Part shown: positions 1 through 8,487 of the stretch, one piece after another
How the letters are laid out: each line of letters opens with the position of its first letter
Numbering within the stretch: the first letter of the stretch is position 1
DNA from: an uncultured Opitutaceae bacterium
Lineage (GTDB): Bacteria > Verrucomicrobiota > Verrucomicrobiia > Opitutales > Opitutaceae
Length of the DNA stretch: 32,163 bases
Assembly (NCBI GenBank): GCA_903919205.1
Contig: CAIXHE010000157.1
Location: 1-32,163, forward strand
Direction: 5' to 3'
Translations under genes and position numbers: made by a program
The notes under the pieces: generated by a model
What the model saw: only the letters and a program-made list of their open reading frames with translations
What the model was told of the DNA's origin: nothing
The model's database searches: none

Positions 1-315
1 GGCAAACGGGACCTTCTCGGCCGTGGGATCGAGGAAGAAGTCGAACGGGTTGAACACCGTCATCTCGGCCACGAGGTCCACCTCCACCGAGAAGGTGCGC
101 GTCGGCTTCGGGAATACGAGCCGCGCGCTGTAGTTGCCCTGCGGGTCCTGCTGCCAGTTGATGAAGTGCTCGGCCGGCTCGACCTTGAGCGAGTAGCTCA
201 GGATCGGCGTGCGGCAATGGGGTGCCGGCTTCAGCCTGACCGTCTGCGGCCCGAGCATGATGGGCCGGTCGTACTGGTAGGACGTGCGGTGGTGGAGGGC
301 GATGTGAAGCGACAT
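1..315 (-). CDS. Transglutaminase-like protein, N-terminal part (runs off window)
   Basis: The 105 visible residues begin [18 protein letters not shown] and include [18 protein letters not shown] and [19 protein letters not shown]. This is the hallmark N-terminal beta domain of the large bacterial transglutaminase-like proteins (Transglut_N, often fused to a transglutaminase core and DUF2126). The catalytic Cys-His-Asp core lies beyond the window edge, so activity cannot be judged. The ATG at 315 is preceded on the minus strand by a good GGGGAGGA ribosome binding site about 6 bases upstream, which fixes the start. In other bacteria such genes sit with alpha-E/circularly permuted ATP-grasp genes; those partners would be to the left and are not visible. 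It lies downstream, in transcription order, of the decayed toxin-antitoxin pair. Confidence 0.85.
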   Translation of the reverse strand, partial: MSLHIALHHRTSYQYDRPIMLGPQTVRLKPAPHCRTPILSYSLKVEPAEHFINWQQDPQGNYSARLVFPKPTRTFSVEVDLVAEMTVFNPFDFFLDPTAEKVPFA

Positions 316-401
316 GAAGGATCCTCCCCTTAGAGAGGGGGCTAGGGACCCCCAACGCAAGTTTCGCGCCGACTTGGGGATTTTGGGCCAAAAGCGGCCT
401 C

Positions 402-420
402 GCTGCACAACTCGTGCAGC
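402..420 (-). terminator. Perfect 7-bp inverted repeat, possible terminator
   Basis: GCTGCAC and GTGCAGC form a perfect 7-bp inverted repeat around a 5-base loop. On the minus strand it lies right at the expected end of the mazF-like pseudogene and is followed by a GGCC-GCTTTT-GGCC stretch containing four T. This could be the old terminator of the toxin-antitoxin operon. The T tract is short and interrupted, so the call is tentative. Confidence 0.4.
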
Positions 421-763
421 GCTGGTGCCTGCCTCGCTCGAGGGCGAGCCACCGCCGCAGCGCCTCGTCGACTGCGCGTAGCTCGATGACCGACCGTCTT
501 CCGATCAAGCGTCGGATTCCCTCCCGCCGAAGCGAATGGAGGTTATCAACCATGATCTCGAACGGCTCGTTGAGTCCGTTGCGCGCGTCAGGAGCGTCCA
601 TGACACGGAAGAGAGGCACCCCGGTGGTATGCGTGGTCCGGGGGCATACCGTGACCGAAGCATGATGCTCTGCAAAGGCATCCGCCTGGATAATGACGAC
701 CGGCCGGAGTCATCCATTGTCCCCCGGGATGGCTGCCGTTACCAGGTCTCCTCGCTTCCACGT
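419..763 (-). pseudogene. MazF/PemK-family toxin, interrupted by an in-frame TGA
   Basis: Reading the minus strand from 763 gives TWKRGDLVTAAIPGDNG, then a TGA stop at 712-710, then without any frame change LRPVVIIQADAFAEHHASVTV, TTGVPLFRVMDAP, GLNEPFEIMVDNLHSLRRE and IGRR, ending near [10 protein letters not shown]. This follows the MazF/PemK fold from end to end: the WKRGD opening, RPVVI strand, SVTVCP strand, PLFRV and QIMVD-like segments. A whole toxin of about 110 residues is recoverable across one nonsense codon. The stop sits where homologues usually have a Lys or Arg after the GDNG/GDYG turn; CGA to TGA would be a single transition. The expected ATG before WKRGD reads ACG, and no clear stop closes the frame. 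It overlaps the end of the antitoxin-like gene by 25 bases, as in real TA pairs. Best read as a dead toxin; a sequencing error or recoding cannot be excluded. Confidence 0.75.
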
Positions 764-1015
764 GATGCGCCCGGAAAATCTCTCTCGACCGTCGGGTCCC
801 ACGCGGAATCAGGGGGATCAAGCCTCGCGGTCGACAGCGACTGATGGCGTGCCTCAACTTCGTACGCACCTTGTTTAACTTCAGAGAGATAAAGTTCCAG
901 CGCTTGGAGGATTATCCGGTTCCTTCCACACCCCGAAGGAGCTGCCTTCTTCTCAACCCTCCGCCTCAATTCATGTGGCAACCTCGCGCTGGTCGTAACC
1001 GACTTTTGTATGCAT
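739..1015 (-). pseudogene. Ribbon-helix-helix (CopG-like) antitoxin, probably decayed at its start
   Basis: The frame ending with TAA at 741-739 contains QKSVTTSARLPHELRRRVEK, then RNRIILQALELYLSEVKQGA. That is a beta strand followed by two helices, the ribbon-helix-helix layout of antitoxins paired with MazF or ParE toxins. The natural start ATG (1015-1013) is off frame by one base: ATGCATACAAAAG would read MHTKSVTTSARLP if one A of the AAAA run were absent. In the present frame that position is ATA, and the only ATG lies far upstream at 1089. Either the gene uses a non-standard start or it is frameshifted. It sits directly upstream of, and overlaps, the interrupted MazF-like gene, so the pair was once one operon. 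Confidence 0.6.
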
Positions 1016-1042
1016 TTGGACCCTAATGTGTTGCAAGGGTCT

Positions 1043-1126
1043 ATGGATCTGCTTCGGCCGCCAATTGAGTCGGGTTTGGTACGGCGCATCGGAACCCAGA
1101 AGAAGGGTCGTTACGTTCTGAAATGA
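1043..1126 (+). pseudogene. Remnant of a winged-helix C-terminus (RecG-like/AlbA_2 or Fic-type protein)
   Basis: The plus strand reads MDLLRPPIESGLVRRIGTQK followed by KGRYVLK and TGA. The pattern 'L..L.E.GLVRRIGT.K.GRYVL' is the typical terminal wing of the winged-helix domain that closes many RecG-like ATP-binding (AlbA_2) regulators and some Fic proteins. The frame stays open a little upstream but shows no further recognisable domain, so only the last ~27 codons survive. It lies opposite the upstream edge of the antitoxin remnant, in a pocket that holds several broken accessory genes. The family call rests on a short motif and is tentative. Confidence 0.4.
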
Positions 1127-1366
1127 GGGAGCGGCACGGCACGCGAAGCCGAGGTGTTTCGCATCCATGGCAATACGCTCGCACGAATTGCCGCGCCGGC
1201 GTTTTCCTGCCGTCTTGGCGGGGTCCGGGCAACGCGACGATATTGGGAAGCGCGAATTTCCCGACGGTCCGAAGATCAAAGTATCCGATGGCGACAGTCA
1301 CCACGAAACACCCGCGGCCGATGCGGGATTTTCATGGTGAATGTCGCGTACCCTTCGAGACCCCCT

Positions 1367-1469
1367 ACATCCCCGGGAATCCGCCCTTGCCCTTCATGGC
1401 CTCCATCTGGCGCATCAGCTTCTTCCAGCCGCCACCCCGCATCATCTTCATCATCTTCTGTATCTGCTG
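1367..1469 (-). repeat. Second copy of the ffh 3' end (34 codons plus stop), copy A
   Basis: On the minus strand this segment encodes [18 protein letters not shown] then [16 protein letters not shown] and a TAG stop: the end of the Ffh M domain. It aligns without gaps to 2278-2380, offset 911, with 7 mismatches in 103 bases. Five mismatches are synonymous; two change residues (W for G, K for R), and the stop is TAG rather than TGA. Similarity starts at the CAGCAG codons and stops at the stop codon; upstream of CAGCAG nothing resembles Ffh. The mainly synonymous divergence shows both copies evolved as coding sequence in intact ffh genes before coming together here. Confidence 0.9.
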
Positions 1470-1635
1470 CGGGTGTTGCCAGGACAACGACTTAGTTCTT
1501 TCTCCCTATTGAGATTCCTCCCGGCAAGACTGGTTATAGTGGCACATCATGGCACAAGCCGTTTCGACGACGATTGAGGGCAATCCCGTTGGCACGGCGC
1601 CAAGGGAAGCCTCCCGCGGCTTCACCCGGATTCGG

Positions 1636-1962
1636 TTATTGGCCTGGGTTCTTTCGCCGAACGGAAACGATCTCCCGAATTTCGTCCGGACTCCTACGCC
1701 CGTCCAAGACAGCCAGAACGACTGAGCGCTCATTCTCCTGGATGAAATAGACGATGTAATACGTTTGCTTAAGGATCGCCTTCTGAATGCGCCCAAACCG
1801 ACGCGGGAAGAGATCGGGATTCCAAGCAATCCAATTAACCGTCTCGTCGTATTTCCGAAGAATCTGTTCCGCTCCGTCTGATCGCCACGATTTATAGTGC
1901 GCTGCTGCCTGCCTAAGGTCCTCGGCAACGACCGCGAGCGCATCGACGCGTTTACTATTCAC
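1636..1962 (-). CDS. ParE/RelE-superfamily toxin
   Basis: A 108-residue protein starting at GTG 1962: VNSKRVDALAVVAEDLRQAA, then KYDETVNWIAWNPDLFPRRF, YYIVYFIQEN, VVLAVLDGRRSPDEI and a basic tail. It has the RelE/ParE fold order: an N-terminal helical pair, then beta strands with the IVYFI core and a LAVLDGRR strand. RelE/ParE toxins cleave ribosome-bound mRNA or poison gyrase; which applies is not visible here. Its GTG overlaps the antitoxin TGA by four bases (GTGA), so the two are translationally coupled. The earlier ATG at 2103 in this frame is rejected because it would run through the antitoxin gene. All expected segments are intact. The pair lies between the two copies of the ffh 3' end. 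Confidence 0.82.
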   Translation of the reverse strand: MNSKRVDALAVVAEDLRQAAAHYKSWRSDGAEQILRKYDETVNWIAWNPDLFPRRFGRIQKAILKQTYYIVYFIQENERSVVLAVLDGRRSPDEIREIVSVRRKNPGQ

Positions 1963-2177
1963 GAAGCTCGGACACGCCTCAAAAGCTCGGCATGCGAAAC
2001 GGTCTTGATTCGCCCGGCTTTGTAGGCAGCCACGCGCTTCCTCAATATGCGCTTGTGGGACTCCGGGACCGGCATCGAAGACTCGTCGGCAACTGAAAGC
2101 CAAAGTCGTTCAGCGAGTTCAAGGCGCTTTTTCTTCGTCAGTTGGAAGACTTGGGGAGCAAACGCAACGGTGGGCAT
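1959..2177 (-). CDS. RelB-like / addiction-module antitoxin
   Basis: A 72-residue protein, MPTVAFAPQVFQLTKKKRLE followed by LAERLWLSVADESSMPVPES and a basic C-terminus ending LLRRVRAS. The pattern 'L...ERLELAE.LW.S' plus 'VPESHKRIL..R...Y' is that of the short addiction-module antitoxin family (TIGR02574-like) that pairs with RelE/ParE toxins. The start at 2177 is the only ATG giving the family's usual length; the same frame continues upstream into out-of-frame ffh sequence and should not be taken as part of the gene. It is the first gene of a two-gene operon and presumably represses it together with the toxin. Intact. Confidence 0.8.
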   Translation of the reverse strand: MPTVAFAPQVFQLTKKKRLELAERLWLSVADESSMPVPESHKRILRKRVAAYKAGRIKTVSHAELLRRVRAS

Positions 2178-2275
2178 GATGGAAAAACATGATGCCGCAT
2201 AAGGCCGACGCAAGCGAAGTCTCCTTTGCTCACGGGATGCCGTAATCGAGTCCCGGATCCTCTTGAAACAACGGC

Positions 2276-3619
<1,344 letters not shown>

Positions 3620-3707
3620 GCGAACCCTTCCGATGCAGCATTGGGCCCGCGGACGCAATCCCGGGAATCTCTTTTGGGATGGCTAATGGGCGGGGGTTCA
3701 TGCGACG
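3620..3707. promoter_or_regulatory. Divergent promoter region, ffh / Lrp-like gene
   Basis: 88 bases separate the divergent starts and must hold both promoters. I see a GGGCGGGGG ribosome site (3688-3696) for the Lrp-like gene and GGAAGGG for ffh, and a TAATGG that could serve as a -10 on the plus strand, but no convincing -35 box or operator. Confidence 0.4.
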
Positions 3708-4202
3708 ATGGACGCCCTCATGAACCCCGTGCTCAAGCTCCTCATCGAAGGCGGCCACCTCACCACTGCGCAAATGGCGCAGGTTGCGGGTATCCCCGAG
3801 GCCGAGGTCGCCGGGCACCTGGAGCAGCTGAAGAAGGATGGCGTGTTCCTCGGCTGGCGTCCGGTGCTGGACCTCTCCCGGGAGTCCGCCGCGGCCGTTC
3901 GGGCCGTGATCGAGGTGAAGATCACACCGGAGCGGGGTGGGGGCTTCAACCGCCTGGCCGACCGCCTGAGCCGCTTCGACGAGGTCGAGTCGTGCTACCT
4001 GATGTCCGGCTCGTACGACCTGCTGATCTTCGTCACGGGCCCAAGCCTGCAGAAGGTGGCCGGGTTCGTCTCCGAGAAGCTCTCCACCCTGGAGGGCGTC
4101 CTCTCCACCAGCACGCACTTCATGCTGCGCTCTTACAAGGAGGGCTCGTTCCTGATCGGCGGGCCCGCCCAAGAGGTGGACCGCCTGAAGGTCTCGCCAT
4201 GA
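3708..4202 (+). CDS. Lrp/AsnC-family transcriptional regulator
   Basis: A 164-residue protein. Residues 8-50 form the winged helix-turn-helix (LTTAQMAQVAGIPEAEVAGH, then LEQLKKDGVFLGW). Residues 65-145 form the RAM ligand-binding domain, with VIEVKITPERGGGF, FDEVESCYLMSGSYDLLIFV and the final strand STSTHFMLRSYK. Lrp/AsnC proteins sense amino acids and control amino-acid metabolism genes. Its TGA overlaps the ATG of the following aminotransferase (ATGA), so the two are translationally coupled, and the aminotransferase or its substrate is the likely target or effector. ATG 3708 has a GGGCGGGGG site upstream; an in-frame ATG at 3720 is the alternative. A nearby ATG at 3700 is out of frame. Confidence 0.9.
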   Translation: MDALMNPVLKLLIEGGHLTTAQMAQVAGIPEAEVAGHLEQLKKDGVFLGWRPVLDLSRESAAAVRAVIEVKITPERGGGFNRLADRLSRFDEVESCYLMSGSYDLLIFVTGPSLQKVAGFVSEKLSTLEGVLSTSTHFMLRSYKEGSFLIGGPAQEVDRLKVSP

Positions 4203-5383
4203 AGCGTTTCATCGCGCGCCACGTCGCCAGCCTGCCCAAGTCGGGCATCCGCGACTTCTTCGAGATCGTCTCGAAGATGAAGGATGTGATCTCGCTCGGA
4301 ATCGGCGAGCCCGACTTCGACACGCCCTGGCACATCCGCGAGTCGGCGATCTACGCCCTCGAGAAGGGCAAGACCCACTACACGTCCAACCTGGGCCTGC
4401 TCGAGCTGCGCCGGGCGATCTCCGAGTACGTCGAGCAGCACTATGCGGTCACCTACCGGCCGGACGACGAGATCCTGGTGACCGTCGGCGTGTCCGAGGC
4501 GATCGACCTGGCGCTGCGGGCGCTGATCAACCCGGGCGACAAGGTGCTCTATCACCAGCCCTGCTACGTGTCGTACCACCCGAGCGTGGCCCTCGCGCAC
4601 GGCGTGGGGATCGCGGTGCCGACCCGCGCCGACGACGGCTTTGCGCTCAACGCGGCGGACCTGCAGCGCGCCTGGCAGCCCGGCTGCAAGGTGCTGATGA
4701 TCAACCTTCCATGCAACCCGACGGGGGGCACCTGCGACCGCGCCCGTCTGGCCGAGATCGCCCGCTTCGCGGTGGAGAAGGACCTGATCGTCCTCAGCGA
4801 CGAGATCTACTCGGAACTGGTCTATGACCACGCCCACACGAGCATCACGGCGTTCCCGGGGATGCGCGAGCGCACGATCTTCCTGCACGGCTTCTCCAAG
4901 GCCTTCGCAATGACCGGCTTCCGCATCGGCTACGCCTGCGGGCCGGCCGAGCTGATCGACGCCATGATGAAGGTGCACCAGTACTCGATGCTCTGCGCCC
5001 CGATCCTCTCGCAGGAGGCCGCGATCGAGGCGCTCCGCCACGGCGCCGACGGCGTCAAGACCATGCGCGACCAGTACCACCGCCGCCGGGACCTGGTAGT
5101 CTCCCGACTGAACGCGGCCGGGCTCGCCTGCAGGCCCCCGGGGGGCGCCTTCTACGTCTTCCCAAGCGTGGCCTCGACCGGCCTCGGCGAGCGCGACTTC
5201 GCGTACGGCCTCCTCGAGGCCCAGAAGGTCGCGGTCGTGCCCGGCACCGCCTTCGGCGAGAACGGGCGGGGTTTCGTCCGCGCGAGCTTCGCGACGGGCT
5301 ATGATCAGCTTGTGGAGGCATGCGACCGGATCGAACGGTTCGTGAACACCGCGACACCATGTTCCGCTCCGTCGTCATCGTAG
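4199..5383 (+). CDS. Class I/II aminotransferase (PLP), AspC/PatA-like
   Basis: A 394-residue fold-type I aminotransferase that moves amino groups between amino acids and 2-oxo acids. Visible: [11 protein letters not shown] (33-43); the tyrosine in HYTSNLG; NLPCNPTGG with the PLP-contact Asn173; SDEIYSEL with Asp201; the Schiff-base lysine Lys234 in HGFSKAFAMTG; and a C-terminal arginine region near GRGFVRASFA. Complete. It starts inside the stop of the Lrp-like gene and its end overlaps der by 25 bases. This pairing of an AsnC-type regulator with an aminotransferase of this subgroup is a known arrangement; the substrate cannot be read from sequence (aspartate, aromatic or branched-chain possible). 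A second, only distantly similar family member lies at 11169-12362. Confidence 0.92.
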   Translation: MKRFIARHVASLPKSGIRDFFEIVSKMKDVISLGIGEPDFDTPWHIRESAIYALEKGKTHYTSNLGLLELRRAISEYVEQHYAVTYRPDDEILVTVGVSEAIDLALRALINPGDKVLYHQPCYVSYHPSVALAHGVGIAVPTRADDGFALNAADLQRAWQPGCKVLMINLPCNPTGGTCDRARLAEIARFAVEKDLIVLSDEIYSELVYDHAHTSITAFPGMRERTIFLHGFSKAFAMTGFRIGYACGPAELIDAMMKVHQYSMLCAPILSQEAAIEALRHGADGVKTMRDQYHRRRDLVVSRLNAAGLACRPPGGAFYVFPSVASTGLGERDFAYGLLEAQKVAVVPGTAFGENGRGFVRASFATGYDQLVEACDRIERFVNTATPCSAPSSS

Positions 5384-6792
5384 GCCGCCCGAATGTCGGC
5401 AAGAGCCGGCTGTTCAACCGACTTGCCCGCAAGCGGATCTCGATCGTGCACGACCAGCCCGGCGTGACCCGCGACGTGATCTCGGCCGAGGTCGAGGACG
5501 GCTACACGCTGATGGACACCGGCGGCCTGGGCCTCAAGTCCGGCGAGACCTCGACGGCGGCCATCATCGCCGCCTCGGAGCGCCAGGTCGGCTTCGCCGT
5601 CGACACGGCGGCGCTCATCCTCTTCGTGATCGACGGCCTGGAGGAGGTGACGGCCCTTGACGAGCGGATCGCCGGCGAGTTGCGAAGGAGCGGCAAGCCC
5701 GTCATCCTGGTCGTCAACAAGGCGGACTTCGGCGACGAGAAGGCGGACCTGAACGGGGCCGCCAAGCTCGGCCTCGGCGACCCGATCTGCGTCTCGGCCG
5801 AGCACGGGCGAGGCGAGAGCGACCTGCGCTCGGCGATCCTGTCCGTCGTCGGCTCGCCCGAGCCCAAGCCGGCGGCCCCCGTCCTCGAGGGCCCCGCGCC
5901 GAAGCGCCCCCCGGGGCCGATCTGCATCAGCTTCATCGGCCGTCCCAACGTCGGGAAGTCCTCGCTCGCCAACCGCCTGCTCCGCAGCGACCGGCTGATC
6001 GTCAACGACCTCGCGGGCACCACCCGCGACGCGATCGAGCTGCCCTTCGAGTTCAAGGGCCGCGACAAGAAGATGTACCCGTTCCGACTGATCGACACGG
6101 CGGGCATCAAGGCCCAGACCAAGCTCGCGAGCTCGGTCGAGTACTTCGCCCGCCTGCGCTCGCTCGACGCCATGCAGCGCTCGGACGTGGTCTTCCTCGT
6201 CCTCGACGCCCTGGACGGCGTGTCGCAGCAGGACAAGGCGATCGCCGGCGAGGCCGTCAAGGAGCGCAAGCCGATCGCGATCATCGTCAACAAGTGGGAC
6301 CTGGTGCACGAGGCCTTCAAGAAGCCGGGCGGCATCCAGGGCGCCAAGAGCGAGCGCGACTACCGAGAGAAGTACGAGAAGGCCATCTTCGAGCGCCTGT
6401 TCTTCACCCCGGGCGCCCCGCTCATCTTCGTCTCGGCCATGAGCGGCTTCGAGGTGGACCGGATGCTCAACGCCGCCGTCAAGCTCCACCGCACCCTCGA
6501 CAAGAAGCTGCCCACGGCGCGGCTCAACGACACGCTCTCGCACCTGGCCGAGCGCACGCCCCCGCCCGCGATCGGGGCCCGGCGCTTCAAGATCTACTAC
6601 GCCACGCAGACCGGCAACCGGCCGTTCCGCATCAAGATATTCTGCAACCGCGAGGAGCGCCTGACCGAGAGCTACCGACGCTACCTGGAGGCCGGCCTCG
6701 TGAAGGAGTTCGAGCTGAACGGCTGCCCCGTGGAGTTCGAGCTGGTGGGCAAGCCCCGCGGCGAGGAGGTCGATCGCAGCGGTTGGAGGTGA
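5359..6792 (+). CDS. der: Ribosome biogenesis GTPase Der (EngA)
   Basis: A 477-residue tandem GTPase needed for maturation of the 50S subunit. First G domain: GRPNVGKS (9-16), DTGG (53-56), NKAD (120-123). Second: GRPNVGKS (194-201), DTAG (246-249), NKWD (311-314). A KH-like C-terminal domain follows, with ARRFKIYYATQTGNRPFRIK. The linker of about 25 residues between the G domains is rich in Pro and Ala. The start MFRSVVIVGRPN at 5359 places the P-loop at the family's usual distance; the upstream in-frame ATG at 5320 would add residues with no family match. It overlaps the aminotransferase end by 25 bases and is followed after 4 bases by fmt. Confidence 0.97.
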   Translation: MFRSVVIVGRPNVGKSRLFNRLARKRISIVHDQPGVTRDVISAEVEDGYTLMDTGGLGLKSGETSTAAIIAASERQVGFAVDTAALILFVIDGLEEVTALDERIAGELRRSGKPVILVVNKADFGDEKADLNGAAKLGLGDPICVSAEHGRGESDLRSAILSVVGSPEPKPAAPVLEGPAPKRPPGPICISFIGRPNVGKSSLANRLLRSDRLIVNDLAGTTRDAIELPFEFKGRDKKMYPFRLIDTAGIKAQTKLASSVEYFARLRSLDAMQRSDVVFLVLDALDGVSQQDKAIAGEAVKERKPIAIIVNKWDLVHEAFKKPGGIQGAKSERDYREKYEKAIFERLFFTPGAPLIFVSAMSGFEVDRMLNAAVKLHRTLDKKLPTARLNDTLSHLAERTPPPAIGARRFKIYYATQTGNRPFRIKIFCNREERLTESYRRYLEAGLVKEFELNGCPVEFELVGKPRGEEVDRSGWR

Positions 6793-6796
6793 GCCG

Positions 6797-7786
6797 ATGG
6801 CCGGGCCGCTGCGACTCGTGTTCATGGGCTCGGACCCGATCGCCCTGCCGCTCCTCGACTGGCTGGCGGGGCCGGGAGCGTCGGCCGCGAGCCTGGTCGG
6901 CGTCGTGACCGGGCCGGACCGCCCCTCGGGGCGCGGCCAGGCGGTGAGGCCCAATGCCGTGCGCGCGTGGACCCTGGGGCGCCCGATTAGGGTCCTCCAG
7001 CCCGAGAAGCTCGACGCCGAGGCCCTCGGCTCCCTGACGGCCCTCGGGCCGGACGTGGCGCTCGTCGTCGCCTACGGCCAGATCCTGCGCGAGGCCTTCA
7101 TATCGGTGCCCCGCCTCGGGACGCTCAATCTCCACGCCTCGCTGCTGCCGCGCTACCGGGGCGCCTCCCCAATCCAGACCGCCGTCGCCTCGGGCGACAC
7201 CGAGACGGGTTTGTCCCTGATGCGCATCGTGCGGGAGCTGGACGCGGGCCCGGTCGCCGACGTCGAGCGCGTTCCGATCGGCCCGCTCGACACGGCGCTC
7301 GAGGTCGAAACCCGCCTGGCGGCGGCGGCGATCCCGCTTGTGGCGCGGGCGCTGCCCAGGCTGGCCGACGGCAGCCTGGAGTTCGTGGCGCAGGATGCCA
7401 GCCGGGCGAGCTTCTGCCGGAGGCTCGACAAGGAAGATGGCACGCTCGACTTCACCCAGCCGGCCAGGCTCCTCGCGGCGCGCATCAACGGCCTCAACCC
7501 GTGGCCCTCCGCGGGCCTGCTCCTTGAAGGCACGCCGGTCAAGGTCGGCCTCGCCGACTGGCAGGACACGCACCGGGCCGCACCCGGCACTTTGCTCGAG
7601 CCCGACGCCGCGGGGCTTAGGATCGCGTGCGCCTCGGGCGTCCTGCGCCTCCTGCGCCTGCAGCGCGCGGGCGGCCGCATGCTCGAGGCCCCCGAGTTCC
7701 TGAGGGGCTTCCCGGTGCGCGCGGGCGCGGTCGTCGAGTCCCAGCCGATGGCGGCGCTGGTCTCACCCGCGCCCTTCCGGCGCTGA
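6797..7786 (+). CDS. fmt: Methionyl-tRNA formyltransferase
   Basis: A 329-residue enzyme that formylates the methionine on initiator tRNA using 10-formyltetrahydrofolate. The N-terminal formyltransferase fold has FMGSDPIALPLL, VTGPDRPSGRG, and the catalytic set Asn111 and His113 (LNLHASLLPRYRGASPIQ) plus Asp149 (ELDAGP), matching E. coli Asn106, His108 and Asp144 with a shift of five. The C-terminal OB-like domain starts near 215 with the INGLNPWPSA motif. Complete. GTGAGCCGATG spacing to der shows a co-transcribed pair. No def (deformylase) gene is seen next to it. Confidence 0.96.
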   Translation: MAGPLRLVFMGSDPIALPLLDWLAGPGASAASLVGVVTGPDRPSGRGQAVRPNAVRAWTLGRPIRVLQPEKLDAEALGSLTALGPDVALVVAYGQILREAFISVPRLGTLNLHASLLPRYRGASPIQTAVASGDTETGLSLMRIVRELDAGPVADVERVPIGPLDTALEVETRLAAAAIPLVARALPRLADGSLEFVAQDASRASFCRRLDKEDGTLDFTQPARLLAARINGLNPWPSAGLLLEGTPVKVGLADWQDTHRAAPGTLLEPDAAGLRIACASGVLRLLRLQRAGGRMLEAPEFLRGFPVRAGAVVESQPMAALVSPAPFRR

Positions 7787-7842
7787 GCCGGCGACACATG
7801 CCGCTTGTTTTCAGGGGGGGCATGGGGCAATCTGCGGCACCG

Positions 7843-8469
7843 ATGTTTGGCCGGAAAGGATCCCCCCGCCTAGCGATCTCCGGCGCCGCCCTGGCGCTCG
7901 TGCTCGCGCCCTCGCGGGCCGGCGCTCAGAACGAGGTCGCCGACCTGCGCGAGGACGTCCGAGGACTCACCCAGCGCCTGGGCGAGCTCTCGCTCAGGGT
8001 CGAGCAGCTCGAGCACGACAACGCCGAGCTCAGGGCCCGGCTCGCCGCCGAGCACGGTCGCGACGTCGTGACGGCGGCCCAGCTGAATGGCGCCGTGGCC
8101 GACCTGAACACGTCGATCAAGGCGGCGGTCGATGGCTCGCGCGACGAGATCCTGCACCGGGTCGCGAGGCAGATGGAGGTCCTGGCCAAGCAGACCAACG
8201 CCGCGCTGGACGCGCTTGCCCGAAGCCAGGCGGCACCCGCGGCCCAGGTCTCGGCCGCTGCCGCCGCGCCCGCCCCCGCGGGCAAGGCCGACTTCGGGAC
8301 CGCGTACCCCAAGGAGGGCATTACCTACACCGTCCAGAAGGGCGACTCCATCGGCGCCATCGCTAAGAAGACGGGCTCCAAGGCCCAGGACATCATCGAC
8401 GCCAACAAACTGCTCGACCCGTCCCGCATCCAGGCGGGACAGACGCTCTTCATTCCCGGGGGCAAGTAG
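7843..8469 (+). CDS. Secreted LysM protein with coiled coil
   Basis: A 208-residue exported protein. Residues 1-29 are a signal peptide (MFGRKGSPRL, a hydrophobic stretch, then SRAGAQ). Residues 30-70 are a predicted coiled coil (LREDVRGLTQRLGELSLRVE and on). An Ala/Pro-rich linker follows, then a C-terminal LysM domain (ITYTVQKGDSIGAIAKKTGS to QTLFIPGGK), which binds peptidoglycan. It likely acts in the periplasm, tethered to the wall. Start choice is uncertain: ATG 7822 has AGGGGGGG directly against it (too close) and ATG 7798 is also in frame; 7843 gives the cleanest signal peptide. It lies between fmt and parB, 18 bases before the latter. Confidence 0.82.
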   Translation: MFGRKGSPRLAISGAALALVLAPSRAGAQNEVADLREDVRGLTQRLGELSLRVEQLEHDNAELRARLAAEHGRDVVTAAQLNGAVADLNTSIKAAVDGSRDEILHRVARQMEVLAKQTNAALDALARSQAAPAAQVSAAAAAPAPAGKADFGTAYPKEGITYTVQKGDSIGAIAKKTGSKAQDIIDANKLLDPSRIQAGQTLFIPGGK

Positions 8470-8487
8470 CCGCCCGGCCCCTCCTTC

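Noticed and set aside
5305-6954. A 549-codon open frame on the minus strand opposite der
   Set aside because: It is antisense to clear tandem-GTPase sequence, has a low-complexity Gly/Ala/Arg/Asp/Leu composition typical of GC-rich shadow frames, and shows no domain.
7153-7830. Minus-strand frame over fmt
   Set aside because: Antisense to the catalytic Fmt motifs, Ser/Arg/Pro-rich, no recognisable domain.
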